The notes: a model not told the origin generated them from the letters alone. A stretch of 64,000 nucleotides of DNA from Nymphaea colorata (GCF_008831285.2 NC_045147.1:11101427-11165426), one strand, 5' to 3'. Positions 1 through 12,871 are shown, counted from the stretch's first letter. Numbers and translations are program-made.

Positions 1-1295
1 TGTTGAACGATCTATAGACCCAAATAAGATTTGGATGCCTTTGAGTGGTGCAACCAAAGTGCCTTTTTGCCTTGAGCATTTGCAAAGAGAGTGTTCAACG
101 TCATTGAGCGACTTTACTTGCTTCATCAAAGTGAAGAACAGAGACCTATTCAAAAGCTCCACCTTGGCACCAGAAGAGTAATGAAGAAAGCAAACGGCCT
201 TGATGAAGGCTGCTGGACAAATTTTCCAAGTTCGCCATAGCTAGACATCTTGGCTCCTGTGGTGAGTGGATAGTCAAAATGTCAAAGACGAAATATCATG
301 CAAAAATATGAAGGTTCAACTTATGGAATCCAAATCCTTTTCTATATCAATCTCGACCACCAAAGAAGGGTGAGTTGAAATCATTGTCATAACATCCAAG
401 AAACAAGTCAGCCGTATCAAATGGCAATTAGACGCGTCTTAATATTTAAAAAATTTCTTATTATGTAATACCCGTACACGATATATGTGACAATGGTTGA
501 AGTTGAACGCGGGCAATGCACTGTTTGGAATTTACGTGGTAAAAGTGAAGGCAATCTGGATCGAGTTGATGGGTGAGTGATGGCATCATCGCACATTGAG
601 ACACTTGGCTGAAAGTTTGGAGAAAAATTTTGAAAGAGCAGAGACATGGTTACGAAGAGAGTGACATCTGTCACTTTTAAGGTATGGGAAAAGAATTGTG
701 CATGCCGTGTTGAATTCCGTGAGCCAGCTAGAAAGTTCAAGAACGAATCTATATGTAGCTAGGATAAATTTGGGGTAACCCCCGGAAAGGGTTGCAACGG
801 AATGTATATGTAGATTTAGATTAAGTATTAAATAAGTATCCTAATTCATATACAACAGCCGATGAAGGGATCAAATCGGATTCGAATTGATTAAGAAATG
901 ACATTCTTTTATAATTTAGATTTAGATTCAGTTTTAAATAAGCATTCAGTCAAATAATAAGCATCAAGTCTTTCCAGTTAAATTTCCCTATATCTAATAC
1001 CCATACATTAATTTTGAAGGTCAGTTTCTAACATTTCATAACGCAGTTCGGATGTGGTTGTAAATTGAATTAAAGCCACATTCCAATTCAGTTGTAAATT
1101 CAAAACTCAGATTTGGATTTCAAATTTTAAAGTTGGATCAGGTTATGGTATAGCTTTCGCACTTGAATCCGAAACCTAACAAATCAGATACGGTTAAGAG
1201 TGCATCATTCTAATATATATGATCCAATCGCCATCCCTAGTCAAGGCACCATAATTTTTCCACTTTTGAAAGAAATTTTTTTTCCTTAACTTGTT
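1..1295. other. AT-rich intergenic DNA, nothing recognised
   Basis: No reading frame with recognisable protein similarity and no clear terminal repeats were seen. The stretch is AT-rich and contains only short chance ORFs on the minus strand. Confidence 0.5.
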
Positions 1296-1327
<32 letters not shown>

Positions 1328-1355
1328 GGAGAGAGAGAGAGAGAGAGAGAGAGAA
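1296..1355. repeat. Compound (GT)n(GA)n microsatellite
   Basis: A GT run (about 1296-1312) passes directly into a GA run (about 1313-1355) interrupted once by GGGA. It lies just upstream of a TATATAAA box (1390-1397). Confidence 0.9.
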
Positions 1356-1419
1356 AAGAAGTTCCATCAAGGGTCATAGGACTACTAACTATATAAAGCG
1401 CTAGAGAGCCATCACTTTA

Positions 1420-1650
1420 ATGGTGGCAAATTCCAGAAGAGGTAGAGGAAGTGCATGGCGCGGTGGGGGCAGCTGCAAAAGCAAGCTTAAGCAGATCGTC
1501 GTTCTGCAGCAACATGCAGGCGGAGATGAGACGTTGGCAGGCCATGAAAATGTCCCCACAAAGTTGACTGTAGGCGAGTTAAAGGACAAGCTCAAGAAAC
1601 TGAGACAGAACCTCTTGGCATTATCAAAGAAACCAAAAATTTCTAGTTAA
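1420..1650 (+). CDS. Hypothetical 76-residue basic protein
   Basis: This is an open frame of 76 codons. It has a basic Arg/Gly-rich N-terminus (RRGRGSAWRGGGS), a middle segment with no recognised motif, and a Lys/Leu-rich C-terminal segment (about residues 50-66) that could form an amphipathic helix or short coiled coil. A TATATAAA box at 1390-1397 and a GA microsatellite lie upstream. However, the ATG is only about 23 bases past the TATA box, so an mRNA starting about 30 bases after TATA would miss it. I do not recognise the family. It may be a chance ORF or a gene scrap. Confidence 0.2.
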   Translation: MVANSRRGRGSAWRGGGSCKSKLKQIVVLQQHAGGDETLAGHENVPTKLTVGELKDKLKKLRQNLLALSKKPKISS

Positions 1651-1744
1651 GGAGTACTAGTAATAAATTTTTAAATGGCATCAACATGTAAATGAGTAAA
1701 ATTTCTTTGAGGTGTCAATATAAGAAGACAAATATTTTGTGGGT

Positions 1745-1768
1745 CCATGTGGGCAATTGCCCACACGA
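1745..1768. repeat. Palindrome, GTGGGCAATTGCCCAC core
   Basis: The core at about 1749-1764 is a perfect inverted repeat. Related GTGTGGGCAGTTG sequences occur near 3793 and 4910 (the latter reading GTGTGGGCAGTTGCCCACA), and a weaker one near 55213. A dispersed short element family is likely, but its borders are not clear. Confidence 0.45.
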
Positions 1769-2653
1769 TACTCACACTTGCCTCTGCCTCTATAAGCTGG
1801 CCTACATGGTGCTCACACCTGCCTCCGCCCCTGCAGGCTGACATAATCCTCTCCCCTCTTTCAGTTCGACCGGCAGACAGAGATTGAAGCTGGGCAACCA
1901 CATGGAATTGGACAGAGTACCCAGAGGGCCGTATCAGGGGGGTTAATAATGCTTCATATGTACAGCATCTTGATGCATCGACCGCTCAGTTATATTGATG
2001 CATCTCTTGAACTAAAACGAATCCAAAAACTACGGTCGTACGTTCAAATTTGTTAATAACTAGCTTTTTTCCCCTTCTCTTTTCAAAATTGTCTCAGAGA
2101 ATTTCATCTCTGCCTTGTTTGAGTACAAATCTATCCTTGGCATTTTTTTTTATTTGGAAGAGAAATCTTTTGTTACTTTAACCATAGTTGATGATCTGCT
2201 ATATCATGTTTCATTAAGAAAAATGTTATCACCTTCATAGAGCTACAAAAATAATAAGTGAGGGTCATGTTGCCACCATTTCAACTCAAAGATTGTCACT
2301 TTTATCGATGGATACCCTATCAACTATGACCAAGAAGATCCATAGCCAGCTTGTTGGGGAAGTCCACCTAAAAAGTACTTTGTATTCCATTCTTCTACCA
2401 ACTCATCCTTTTCTTTCTTTTCAAAGAGTGCCTATGCTACTTTGTTTGTAAAAAAGCAATTTCGTATGATAATTGTTTTACATTTGAAACACTTGGGGAG
2501 GCAAGAGCTCACCGCCAAAAGGCTTTAGACGCCAGCAAAGAATAGGTTAATTGTTATGGAGAAAGATGAATTAATTTTCAAGAGGTGAGAGGAGTATTTT
2601 ATTCCACAACGGAGAACAAGAGCCAAAGTACCATCTCCTCTCCCTTTCTTCCC

Positions 2654-2860
2654 ATTGCACCAAGGGTGGAGTCAGAAATTTTTCATGTGGTTGGTTGAAT
2701 TAAAGTTTCTAAATTTTGACTAGGTTCAAAATATCATTTTTCAAAATTTTTATATAAAACAAGTAATTTTTTTTAAATTTGTATGTAATTTTTTTTTTTA
2801 AATTTCGAGGTGGAGTTAGGGCCCATGGAGGCCCTACCTTGGCTCCACCCCTATTGCGTC
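2654..2860. mobile_element. hAT-like MITE with near-duplicate 8-bp target site
   Basis: The element body is 2662-2852 (191 bp). Its left end AAGGGTGGAGTCAG and its right end (reverse complement AGGGGTGGAGCCAAGG) form an imperfect terminal inverted repeat. The flanks are ATTGCACC on the left and ATTGCGTC on the right, an 8-bp duplication with two mismatches as expected for an old hAT insertion. The interior is T/A-rich and non-coding. A relative lies at 41356-41547 and another at 38618-38799. Confidence 0.65.
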
Positions 2861-5800
2861 TATTGTCACATCGCCCAAGGAAATCAAACCGGCTGGTGAT
2901 GGACTTCACTGCCCACACAGGGTTTCATTTTAAAAATCCAAAATGTACAATGAATTAAAAGATTACAGAAGGTGCCCACATCAAGGTGCCCACATCAAAC
3001 CTGACCTAGTGATTTGAGTACTTCTCAACCAAAAAATCCTACCACCATGTGAACCTGACCACCAACTATGCTCTGCTGTTTGAAGCAATTTACCAGCAAT
3101 TTACCAGGACGATTTAAGCAACGGATAACGAATGAACGAATTTGAAAAACCAGCCTAACAAATCTGGTGGCCCTTCTCGAGTACAACCTGACCAATAAAT
3201 AAGTATAAATTCCCAGATCGTGAGAACTGCATGCAGAATCCATTTTTCTAGTCATGGCTGAGAAGAAAATCTCCAGATACGTAGGAATGCGTGCTTCAGA
3301 TGCCCGTTAATTACCACAGAAACGAAATCATATCCCTAAAGATTTGTTCCAAATTATGAATGAAAAGCTTAATAGAAAACGTGAGTTCATGATTGTGAGC
3401 TGTCGTTTGTCATGATAAAATTCATGTGCAGTAGAAAAGTTGCGCATACGGATACACATGCATTATGATATCGTTCAAGTCGTCTTCTCCACCGGCCCCT
3501 TTTCTTTTCTTTGCTTAATAATGACGGCTTTGTGACTTTTTTTTTTTTTGGGGTTTTCAATTGACTAGCTTGAACGGGAAATGACTTGGTTGGACATTCA
3601 TTGTTTGGTTATTATCATGCTTAATCCAATAAGTATCTGAGTGCATAGGAAGAAGTAATTCATATTCTACCATATAAAAAAAGAGTCGAAAACCCCACCT
3701 TTTTTCTTATCCCCTTATAAGGTTATATGTTTGTTTTGTTGGTGTTTCATATAAAACACCTTTACTTCATCAATGCTCTATTTTTGACATAGTGGCTGGT
3801 GTGGGCAGTTGTCTACACCAGCCTCACAAAATTAGTTTAATATATATGTTAATGTTTTGATATATTTGATTGTTATATATACAAGTACTTCAAAAAAATT
3901 AAAGGTATTGAACGAATGTCCCAACCAAAAAAAATTTCCGACTCAAGAGTGCCAACTCTCTAAAAGATGCTTACGATTACGGTGGTAATAGCAAGTAACC
4001 AGACGTTGTTTCAATACATTAAATAGCACTTTTAGGGTAGAAGAACGTTAGTTGTAGGTCCTTTAAGGTTGGGGCTTTAGAAGTTGTATGGCATCACTTC
4101 AACCATCTGAAAAAGCCATAGAAAAAGTCGTAGCACTTAAAGCACTGTAGCTACGATTGTTACTTTTTCTGGTTAAAGCTTGGAATCGTGGCTTACGAAC
4201 AAAGTGAGTCTTTTTTTTTTGGTTTTTAAAATAGAAATAGGTTGCCATCCATTGCCCAAGCACGAGAGTCTTTCATTAGCATACTGCCAACTCTTCAATA
4301 TGTAATATACTGTTTACGGTATATGTCAATATGAGCCCCAAATTGGTTTATTATGCTTCTTATTAGCAGATATATAAATATAAAGTAACCAAACTAGTGT
4401 ATTTATATTGCCTGTAAAAGAGGTCCGATATGAGCTGTATTAACGTCAGCAATAAAAAAATAAAACTAGTTTATTTCATTTCAGAAAGCTTTCAATAAGA
4501 AGAACATTCTAGAATTACCGACATGTGTCGAGATGCACAGGCTGATAAGGTCCAATCGTATAGAAAAAAGTGGTATGGCTGGCAACGATACTTGTAAGAC
4601 TGATGCGGACCTCTTCTCCTGCTTTCATGAAATTCAAAATGATACTCATTTTGGTAGGTGGTACTTTGCTTGTTAACAACATTGTCGCTTCTTTGTGAAC
4701 AGTTCTCAATGTGATGTCGTTTTGATCCAACCTGGAGCTTGTATGTAAATGTAAATATACTAATTAAGCACGAAAGGATTAAGAGCCTGAAAATTAACCC
4801 TTCGTTTGCATTTTCTTTTTGTTTAGCATGAATAAAAAGCCTTCAAATTTGGCCATTCGTTTACATTTTGTTTACAGCATAATATTTTTTTTATGGCACG
4901 ACCACATGTCGGCTTGTGTGGGCAGTTGCCCACAATGACCCTTATTATTTGACTTATTATGTAATGCTACCCCACAAGTGTCACCTTCTACCTTTTTCAA
5001 AGCTGGAATAACTGGTAGATATATGATCTTGTGTCAAACTTGCTCGTACTCGGCCTAAAATGTTAGGAACAGGTCTCTCTCACACTCTCTTATGACACCA
5101 AGAGAAGAAAGTTGAAGAAAAGAAGGAAAAAACACACAAACGCACACACAAGGATTTTACATAGTTTAGAGACAAGGTTTTCCTGTATCGACGGCCACAC
5201 ATAATTTTCACTACCACAGAAGAATCAAAGAATACAAGAACCGGTCTCACTCGTAAACATGGGGATTAAGCAACCCTACAAGATGTAAAATTATGTAAAT
5301 TCTCTTATAAATTAGGGAAGTCTATTCAGGATCCACACTCGAACAAGAAAGATGGTTTGCCAGTTGACTTCACATAATCATTTGCTTCGCAATAAAGTTC
5401 AACTTAAATGCTGAAGTCGTTCCAAATCATATCTTGCCATCACGGAATGAAAATGCCATATTTAGGAGCGCCTCTTCAATCCCATTTATTCTCCCTTTTC
5501 TGCCTACTGTTCAAAACAAATGCAACAATTAATACGATTTTAATGAACCTACTTTTGTTTCTACGTAAACCTAACTTTAAGGCATAAATGCTATCGCAAA
5601 TCAAGCTGCTCCGGACTCCTACCGCTCGCTGAGCCTCAGTAAAGGCTAGAGCATCTTGACCTCGTGGCTCAGGCGAACACACTACGATGGTCTTAATGGC
5701 GGATCTGATTGCACTGTGCGTGACAATAGATGGTGAAGTTGATCCATGTGTTAGCTTGTCATGGCTATTATTGTCGCCGATGTGTTCGGGTGAGCAGGAG

Positions 5801-7170
5801 GATTAATCGTACCACTAAGCGAGAACGGGATGAGTCGCTAACCTGTCATTTTCTCATGAGAAGTTCAAAGAAAAACGATTAAGACATTACGTTGGATTCA
5901 GATTGGACCATTATCGCTAAATATCTCGTGTGGAAGCGAGAATGCGAAACGGAGAGGCTTTTGATCATTGAAGCAGCTGTGTCCTTTAGTTCACAATCGT
6001 CCCGCTGGAAAAGGACATCTGGATCCCATTGATGCCACTTCTTGATTGGATCATGGAAATGCTCGGAAGAAAATGGCATCCTGCGTTCGGTGAAAAGACT
6101 GAATTTCTCTTCTTTTAAGCAGCTTTCATGGCTTTCTACTATTCTGTTCTGAACTGCACAGGAAAGGGAAATTGGATTAAGGTGGTCGTGCTCCGCAGAG
6201 TCCATCAACAAAAATGAAAAGTGATGGCAACGTCAAACAGCTGACTGCTTAGTCTATAATTCATGACTCATTGCTTTTCACTACATTTAGGAGAAAAGGA
6301 ACAAAGTGGAGCTATTTTGCTAGCTAGCATCAAGTGGGGGTTTCAGCTCCCAGTCAGGTTGTATGATAAAATATTTTTTTTTGTTCACTCAAAAATTGAT
6401 AGATTTTGAGAATATATATACATATGTGTGTGTAAGAAAATTAAATGGTGACTGACTTTTCAAAGTCACACAACAATCTAACCAAAGCCGTTAGATTTAT
6501 CATGATGAATTTTGTCATCTACTATTAGTTTACATAATTTTCTCATTGGTTTTTCTCTCAAGGTTGGTTAGATGGCTGAGTGACTCTAGATGTTGAATCA
6601 TTATACACTCACTATTGAGTATATGTAAAGTTCATGCTTGTTCCATCAACAACCTCTACCAAATCGGTTGATTCACTCAATCAGCAAAAAAAATAAAAAA
6701 AGAAAAAAAAAATGAAAAGCCTAGGAAGAGAAATGTATTTCCTCAAAAAATATCAACGGGTTCATTTGATTTAACAATTTAGAAATGTTCCATGTGTATG
6801 TACAAAATATTGGTGTAGATTCACAAAACACTTTACAAGTGTCTATGACGTCAATCTTGACAAACTTATGAAGAAGTTACAAATGGAAAAAGATTCCCAA
6901 CCTTTCAAAACTTTGATTTGCACTTAGATTGCTATAAATAAGGTCAAAGGAGGAGAGTGGCACATAAATAAAGTTCTTTTTAATCTTGAATCGTGACGGC
7001 TAGTGGGGAGAATCCTGACTGGGGGCGGGAGGCGCTCCATGTTTGGGTCGAGTACCTAGGTACTCTCTCTCTTTCAAGCAAGCGGTTCAAGAAAGGGAAG
7101 CCGTTAGCACTCAGTTCGGCCATCAGTACACAGATAGATAGCCTACCTATTAGTGTGTTGCTTTTTAGTT
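2861..7170. other. AT-rich intergenic DNA
   Basis: Only short ORFs without recognisable similarity were seen. The stretch contains the GTGTGGGCAGTTG palindromes (near 3793 and 4910) and poly-A/T tracts. No complete element or RNA gene was recognised. Confidence 0.45.
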
Positions 7171-7326
7171 AAATATATAGTTAACAAATTTTCAATGGAC
7201 CATGTAGCAGAGACTGAACCTCATGGGTTTGCCCCATATAACTGAACTCAAGTTCTTCCAAGTTTCAAAACTAATCAAGGTTTCGAAGAGTGGGTACCAC
7301 GGAGACCCCACCTGCTTCCGCCCCTA
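7171..7326. repeat. Dispersed repeat, related to 29403-29563
   Basis: The block runs from a shared segment around ATATAGTTAACAAATTTTCA through a CCCCATATAACTG-like motif to a CACGGAG..CCCCACCT end with TCCGCCCCT. A similar order of motifs recurs at 29403-29563. The GGGGCGGAGCTAG motif near 37465 looks like the complementary end of the same family. It is probably a hAT-like MITE fragment; no target-site duplication was found. Confidence 0.45.
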
Positions 7327-8035
7327 GTTGAACAAAGGCTAGAGCTGCATTCACGCCATTGATGCATAGGCTGCTTCATGGATGGCTAACCATGAAGCGG
7401 TACTGGTAGGCGTTTATTAGCCATTTGGGTAGCGCAAAAATCATGTCACAAACTTGGTTTTAGCACCAACAACTTCATTAAAAAAAATAATATTTTTATG
7501 TTACAACCAGTTATTGATCTTCACTAGCATGAATTTTTATGCAATGTAATTTCCATAAAAGTGTGCAATTTGATCTTGGGGGTTGAATGGTGAAGGTTGC
7601 TTCCAGAATTCTAATTTTGTAGATGCGACCAAACTATTGCGGCTTTAATTAAACACGCGAATTGACTACTAGATGGGTCCATTTGAATTCATAAGCAAGA
7701 TTTTATGACGATTGAAAAATTAGATGATCTAAAACATCTGAAATTTCGTATATAGGCTCTGGATATGCATTTTATTAATCTGAAGAAGCATACTTAGAGA
7801 GGAGTTACAAGCTTCTAATGTTGATCTACGAGGGAATCCAGACCCCAACCAGATTGGCTCCCCCCAGTGAAATATGAGTCTCAAGCCATCAGATAAAAAA
7901 ATCTGGCTCACCTTGTAAAACTTGAAGAGTTTAGTCTTATAGGTTGACTAAATGATTGATAGTCATATTTCCTAGTCTTTTAAAACTTGAATTGAAACTT
8001 ATAAGGGGTGGGTTGGGATCTATTAAACTGAGTTA

Positions 8036-8056
8036 TTATAATGGTATTAGAGCCAG
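8036..8056 (+). other. Possible LTR-retrotransposon primer-binding site remnant
   Basis: TGGTATTAGAGCC resembles the initiator-Met tRNA primer-binding site TGGTATCAGAGC found after the 5' LTR of many plant retrotransposons. No LTR pair could be delimited and no gag or pol frame follows, so this may be chance or an old remnant. Confidence 0.25.
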
Positions 8057-8252
8057 TTTAACACGTAGACCTGATGTCTTAGGTGTGCAAACATTTGTGT
8101 CTCAAGAAAAGTATATTGTAACACCCGATTCTCAAAACTTTAGTCGCATATTAAAGATTATGAGAAGCACTCAAGGCTATGAATGAGATTAATTAAGTGA
8201 TTGATAGTCTTGATTCATAGGTTTTTAGATTAAAACTGAAACTGTTAAAAGG

Positions 8253-8600
8253 TATCAAGGCTTTTAGATTAAAACTGAAACTGTTAAAAGGTGGGTTGTG
8301 ATCCACCAATTCTCGAGCTTAAGCCCATCATAAGAGAGTGAGTCGAGATGTTATGCTGCTACTTAAAGTATCAAGGCTTTTAGATTAAAACTGAAACTGT
8401 TAAAAGGTGGGTTGTGATCCATCAATTCTCGAGCTTAAGCCCATCATAAGAGAGTGAGTCGAGATGTTATGCTGCTACTTAAAGTATCAAGGCTTTTAGA
8501 TTAAAACTGAAACTGTTAAAAGGTGGGTTGTGATCCATCAATTCTCGAGCTTAAGCCCATCATAAGAGAGTGAGTCGAGATGTTATGCTGCTACTTAAAA
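8253..8600 (+). repeat. Tandem array, 3 x 116 bp
   Basis: Three head-to-tail units start at 8253, 8369 and 8485, each beginning TATCAAGGCTTTTAGATT. They are nearly identical (one CACC/CATC-type difference in the first unit). About 40 bp of the unit's beginning also precedes the array at 8213-8252. The near-identity indicates recent amplification. Non-coding. Confidence 0.92.
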
Positions 8601-8696
8601 CTACCTCACATGGTAAAAGGGGAGAAAGATGAAAGCAGGTTTTATATTTGAACCACAAAGTTTGAATCGCCATTAAATCAATCCTTTTATAAAACT

Positions 8697-8925
8697 TTAA
8701 AAAAGAGGTGACAATGAGCATGAAAACTTTAAAAAAGAGGTGACAATGAGCATGAAAGGATTATTTGACAATAAAAACTGTACGTGAGTATTTCATGAAT
8801 CTATCCTTATCAGAAAAAAAAATTCTTGTTGCCAAACCTGACCAATTTGTAACTAGTGATGCCGGAAAACCACATAAGAAAAGCAACAGAAACCGGAAAA
8901 CCACATAAGAAAAACAACAGAAAGA
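8697..8925. repeat. Two short direct duplications
   Basis: A segment of about 33 bp around AAAAAAGAGGTGACAATGAG is repeated twice near 8697-8758, and a segment of about 30 bp starting CCGGAAAACCACATAAG is repeated twice near 8862-8925. Both look like simple replication-slippage duplications. Confidence 0.75.
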
Positions 8926-8955
8926 CATTTTAAAGCTGGGTACGACGGAGAGCAT

Positions 8956-11900
8956 CAGCCCATGTGGGTCAACATAACTTAAAAGGAAAAAAAGAAAAGA
9001 ATATAAAAAAGGAGGAGGAAATTAATTAATGAAGAAAAGGGGAGCGACTAGGATGCGCTTCCTCGGACGTTTCTGTTTGAAGTCTCAAGTCGGGCGGACC
9101 CCTCGGATCCCATTTTGAAGGTGACAGCCTGATGTTGGGGATATAACTGGCCTCTCTGTCGCTTCTTCACTTTAATTCACAAACTTAAAATTAAAAGTAA
9201 GGTATTCCAATAATTTGATGAACATAGGATGATGTCTAACTTTATAATTTCTCAAGTCTCTTCCCTCAGGGAGGAGCAGGCCTTCTGTTAACATTTTAAA
9301 ACTATAGTTTGAACCTTCTAATGAAAAGTTTCTGCCTTCCCTTCTGTCTTCCACTATGATATTTTATTGTCTTTGAACCAGTGTTACCTGAATCCATCGA
9401 TCCAAAATTATGCCACTTCTTGAAATTATATATTTTTTTATTTTATACATTTATTTTTTAGAAAAAATATTTTTTTTTAGCCGATCTCTCTGATTCGGTT
9501 AATGGGTAGATTCATCTTATCGGTAGCATCACCGATTCAGTTCTCAAACTCATTTTTACGACACTGCTTTGAACAGCTCTAAAAAGTAAGCAGGCTCAAG
9601 AACAAAAGACCACTAAAAACTGAACGCTGAACTCAGAGCGATTTGGTGCACCAGAGCCGAGCTATACTTTTAAAATTTTAACACGAACCAAGGTATAAAT
9701 TTTCAAAATTTTTATTTAGATTAAAATATTTTTTAAAAAATAATACGAATAAAATTTTTGACTTTTTAAAATCCAAGGAGGGGCCATGGCCCTGAGTCAC
9801 TGTGTGGTGGAATGAAAATTTCTTTGCAGGTACGTTTTTCTCTTGTTTGCAACATCGAGCTCAACCTCTCAAAGCTTGCATGGGGTTAGGCCCCTTACCT
9901 TTGACAGAAAATCACCTTTGACAGAAAATCAATGCAAAATTTTCATTCCAACCTCACTTGGGTAGGATAAAAAAATCTGAAAACTTATTTTCAGAATTGG
10001 GTTCAAAGGGTACAAATTCCATCCACTGTTTGATGGAACCGTCACCTATTTCAAAATTTTGAACTTTAATTCACCATTTAGGATCAAACATGCTCTAAAG
10101 GAAAGAAAAAAAAAGAAAAAAAAGGTTGGGGGAAGTCAGAGTGGATTGGCACCTCACATTCACAAACCTAAGATGATGGAGGAAATCACATGACATGTGT
10201 GGACATGGGTCACTTTTGCCCGAGAAAAACAAAGGAGAGGAACAAAAACCCTCTTCTTCTCCTTCTTCCTTTCTCTCTCCCTCATGTGCATTGATATGCA
10301 CGAGGTACGCATGTACCCACGGGGCCGATCAAATGCGTGTCGAGGTGTGGGATCTAAAAAGGCTTACATGCCGCAACAGTTGAGTGATCATGGTTCATTT
10401 GAATAAAGGGAAGAAAAGATTATCCATGGGACATGGAGGAGAAGTGGTAGGGCCTTTCAGGAGCAGTCGCTTCTGGGCAACAGAGAGACGACCAAGGGCC
10501 GGAAGAAGTCAAAGGCTGAAAACAAAAGGAAGAAAAAGGGAAACCAAAGAAAACCACGGAGTTTTTGATGAAGGAACAGTTGTTGCAGGTAATGAAAAGG
10601 GGGCAATTGGAGAAGGGGATGGCTACAGGGGTTTCACATTCGTGTCGCCATGAGGTCGTGCTTTCACTGGTTATTGGTGGGGAGGTGGCATTTAGTTTTG
10701 TTTTCTAGGAAAACAACGGGTAAAAGGAAAGGTTTTCACTGCTGAGATAAACAGGTTAAGTGGATGAGTTGTCATCTGCTGGACAGCTGCTGCTGTCATT
10801 TCTATCTTGCACCAACAGGGTTAATAAATTCCACCCTTGACTTGAAGCAAATGAGTGTTACAACCATTCAATGTTGAAAAAAGGAGGAGGCAGGCCCCCA
10901 GTTTCTCTGTTCAATCCGTTAGGGGCGGCAGTGGAACTGGTTTGCGCCTGTGGACTACCCAAGATTGGAAGACAGTGGGAGCAGATCATATGATATTGGG
11001 TAAAGTTTCGCCATGGAAGAGGTATACTTGTCATATGGTCCCAGAAATTGATCAGGGCACTCTAAGAAGAAACGGACAAAATGTTGCCAAAGATGTAGGA
11101 AACAGCAGCATCTGCGAGAATGAGGATTGAAGTTGACACCTCGAAGCAACAGGAACAGTAAGGTTCGATCCCACCTCTCTTAATTCGCAGAGCACTTCAT
11201 CAATTCATCCCATCGGGCAATAATGAGAAATTATGGAGCGCTCAATGAGAATTGCGAAAGCCCATGTGAAATTAAATGAGCCTTCCTAGGCGACTGGGAC
11301 TGATCATTGACAAACATACAGCGGGGAAATGATTCTGCGCCCGGAAAACTTGTCCTCGAATCGAAGTGTAATTAGGTGCCTGCTCTTGCAACAAACACTC
11401 CAAAAAGATGCGAAAGATTGTACATTGGGAGAAGGCTTTTGGATCTTTGCCATTAGAGAGGAAGGGGGGGAAACACCGTCAAACAATTGATTCATCAGCC
11501 CCTGTTCATCAAGGGACGGCGGTTCCTTCGACAAATTCCTACCTCTATATCTACCTCTTACCTCTTCTTAGAGATGTTTGAATTTTTCAAAATTGGTATT
11601 TTTTATTATCCATACATGACGTTTGAATGCCCGAACAGAGAGCATATCGCAGTCTTGATGAAGGTGGGTACCCATGTGAAGATCAAGATCCGAAAGCAAA
11701 GACATCATTAGATGTGCCACACTCTTGGCATTTTGTTCGTAACACAGAATATAGAGGTTCCGCTAGACAGAGGGAAGGGAAGAGAAAAAAGGAAGACTTG
11801 TTTCTGAATCTGTATCATGATATATCTGCAAAAGAGAAAAGAAAAGAAAGAATCTGCATCATGGCTCACAAACTCTTCCTTATTAGGTGGACAAGTCAAT

Positions 11901-12310
11901 GCGGTTCTTATGACAGTAACAACTGATGTTTCCATGTAAATCAATGATTCCTGATATGCTTTATTGCCTCCCTAATGGCTTGCTTATACAGCCATAGTTC
12001 TTGTCATTTCCTCTTGTTACATTGCGAATATCAAAAGCATTTCGACATGGAAGGCTACATCAGGGGGAAATTAAAGTGTCTTTCCACTTTTTGTTGCACA
12101 AAGGTGTTTACCCGTTTATCATAATGCCTATGCATGGCACCTCTGATTTTCTTCTCCTTTTGATCTGATAAAAACAGAGCCCGTGAACTTTAAGAAGATA
12201 GATCATTTATTAAACAAGAAAAATCTGTCAGAAAGCACGTACCCGAAAAATCAAAGTAGTTTGTAACAAATAGAAAGCAAGCAGATCCTCGAGTAATGTG
12301 ATTGATGCAG
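8956..12310. other. Intergenic DNA, no gene recognised
   Basis: There are several ORFs of 60-100 codons, notably on the plus strand at 10384-10653 and 10855-11130. None has a recognisable domain, and several overlap each other in different frames. A fragment resembling the TGG/CCATGGCCC-ended MITE family lies at about 9660-9800. Real small genes cannot be excluded, but I have no positive evidence. Confidence 0.4.
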
Positions 12311-12313
12311 ATT

Positions 12314-12480
12314 GGCGGGCCATGTGAAAATGAAGCAAACAGTAGTCTGGAGGCCTAGACAAAATCAGGCCACAGCCACAACCATGAGAGAAGAATCACT
12401 GAGCGGGCCATGTAAAAACTGAAACCAACCGTAATCTGGATTGACAAAATTTGGCCGCAACCATGAGAACAGAATCACTT
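12314..12480. repeat. Direct duplication, two copies of about 80-89 bp
   Basis: Copies start at GCGGGCCATGT at 12314 and again at 12403. Both run through a GACAAAAT(C/T)(A/T)GGCC motif to an AACCATGAGA..AGAATCACT end. They have diverged by several substitutions and small gaps. Confidence 0.75.
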
Positions 12481-12619
12481 ATCACATGGACCCAAGATGA
12501 GGTAATTGATAAACCGATTTTAAAATTTCCCAAATTCAGTGTGAACCGGGGGTTAGATCCGACCTGATAGTACCAACAGAAGGCCATACACAGAAAGGGA
12601 AGCTTGGAAATCTCATGTT

Positions 12620-12871
12620 TCACACATCTTCCATCCCATTGGCGACAAAGTTAGCCACGTCAGGCACTACTAAACCACTAATTTCTCCGGCAATTTCTGA
12701 GTTGCTGCCAATTGCAAAGTCTGCTAAATGACTCTTCTCCTGATAATAAAATGACTCACCAATCGAAGAAAAGCTCAGTAGTCTTGAAATCCTGAATTCA
12801 TAGTGTGAAGGGCCAAAGCTCACGAGCAACAACAATGCGAGAACAATGATTAGTTGCCTCAGTAACATCAT
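12620..12871 (-). CDS. Hypothetical small secreted protein, possibly a first exon
   Basis: This is an 83-codon open frame. The N-terminus (MMLLRQLIIVLALLLLVSF) is a typical signal peptide: a short basic n-region followed by a 14-residue hydrophobic core. The mature part is short, lacks cysteine pairs and has no motif I recognise. The minus-strand leader upstream holds a CT-rich run (complement of 13012-13060), common in plant 5' UTRs. The frame ends GAAGATGTGTGA, so a GT donor just before the stop could make this the first exon of a split gene. It sits tail-side of the hAT-derived gene on the same strand. Family unknown. The signal peptide is seen directly; expression and secretion are inference. 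Confidence 0.4.
   Translation of the reverse strand: MMLLRQLIIVLALLLLVSFGPSHYEFRISRLLSFSSIGESFYYQEKSHLADFAIGSNSEIAGEISGLVVPDVANFVANGMEDV

Noticed and set aside
11150-11200. tRNA-like GGTTCGATCCC motif
   Set aside because: No acceptor stem or anticodon arm could be paired around it.
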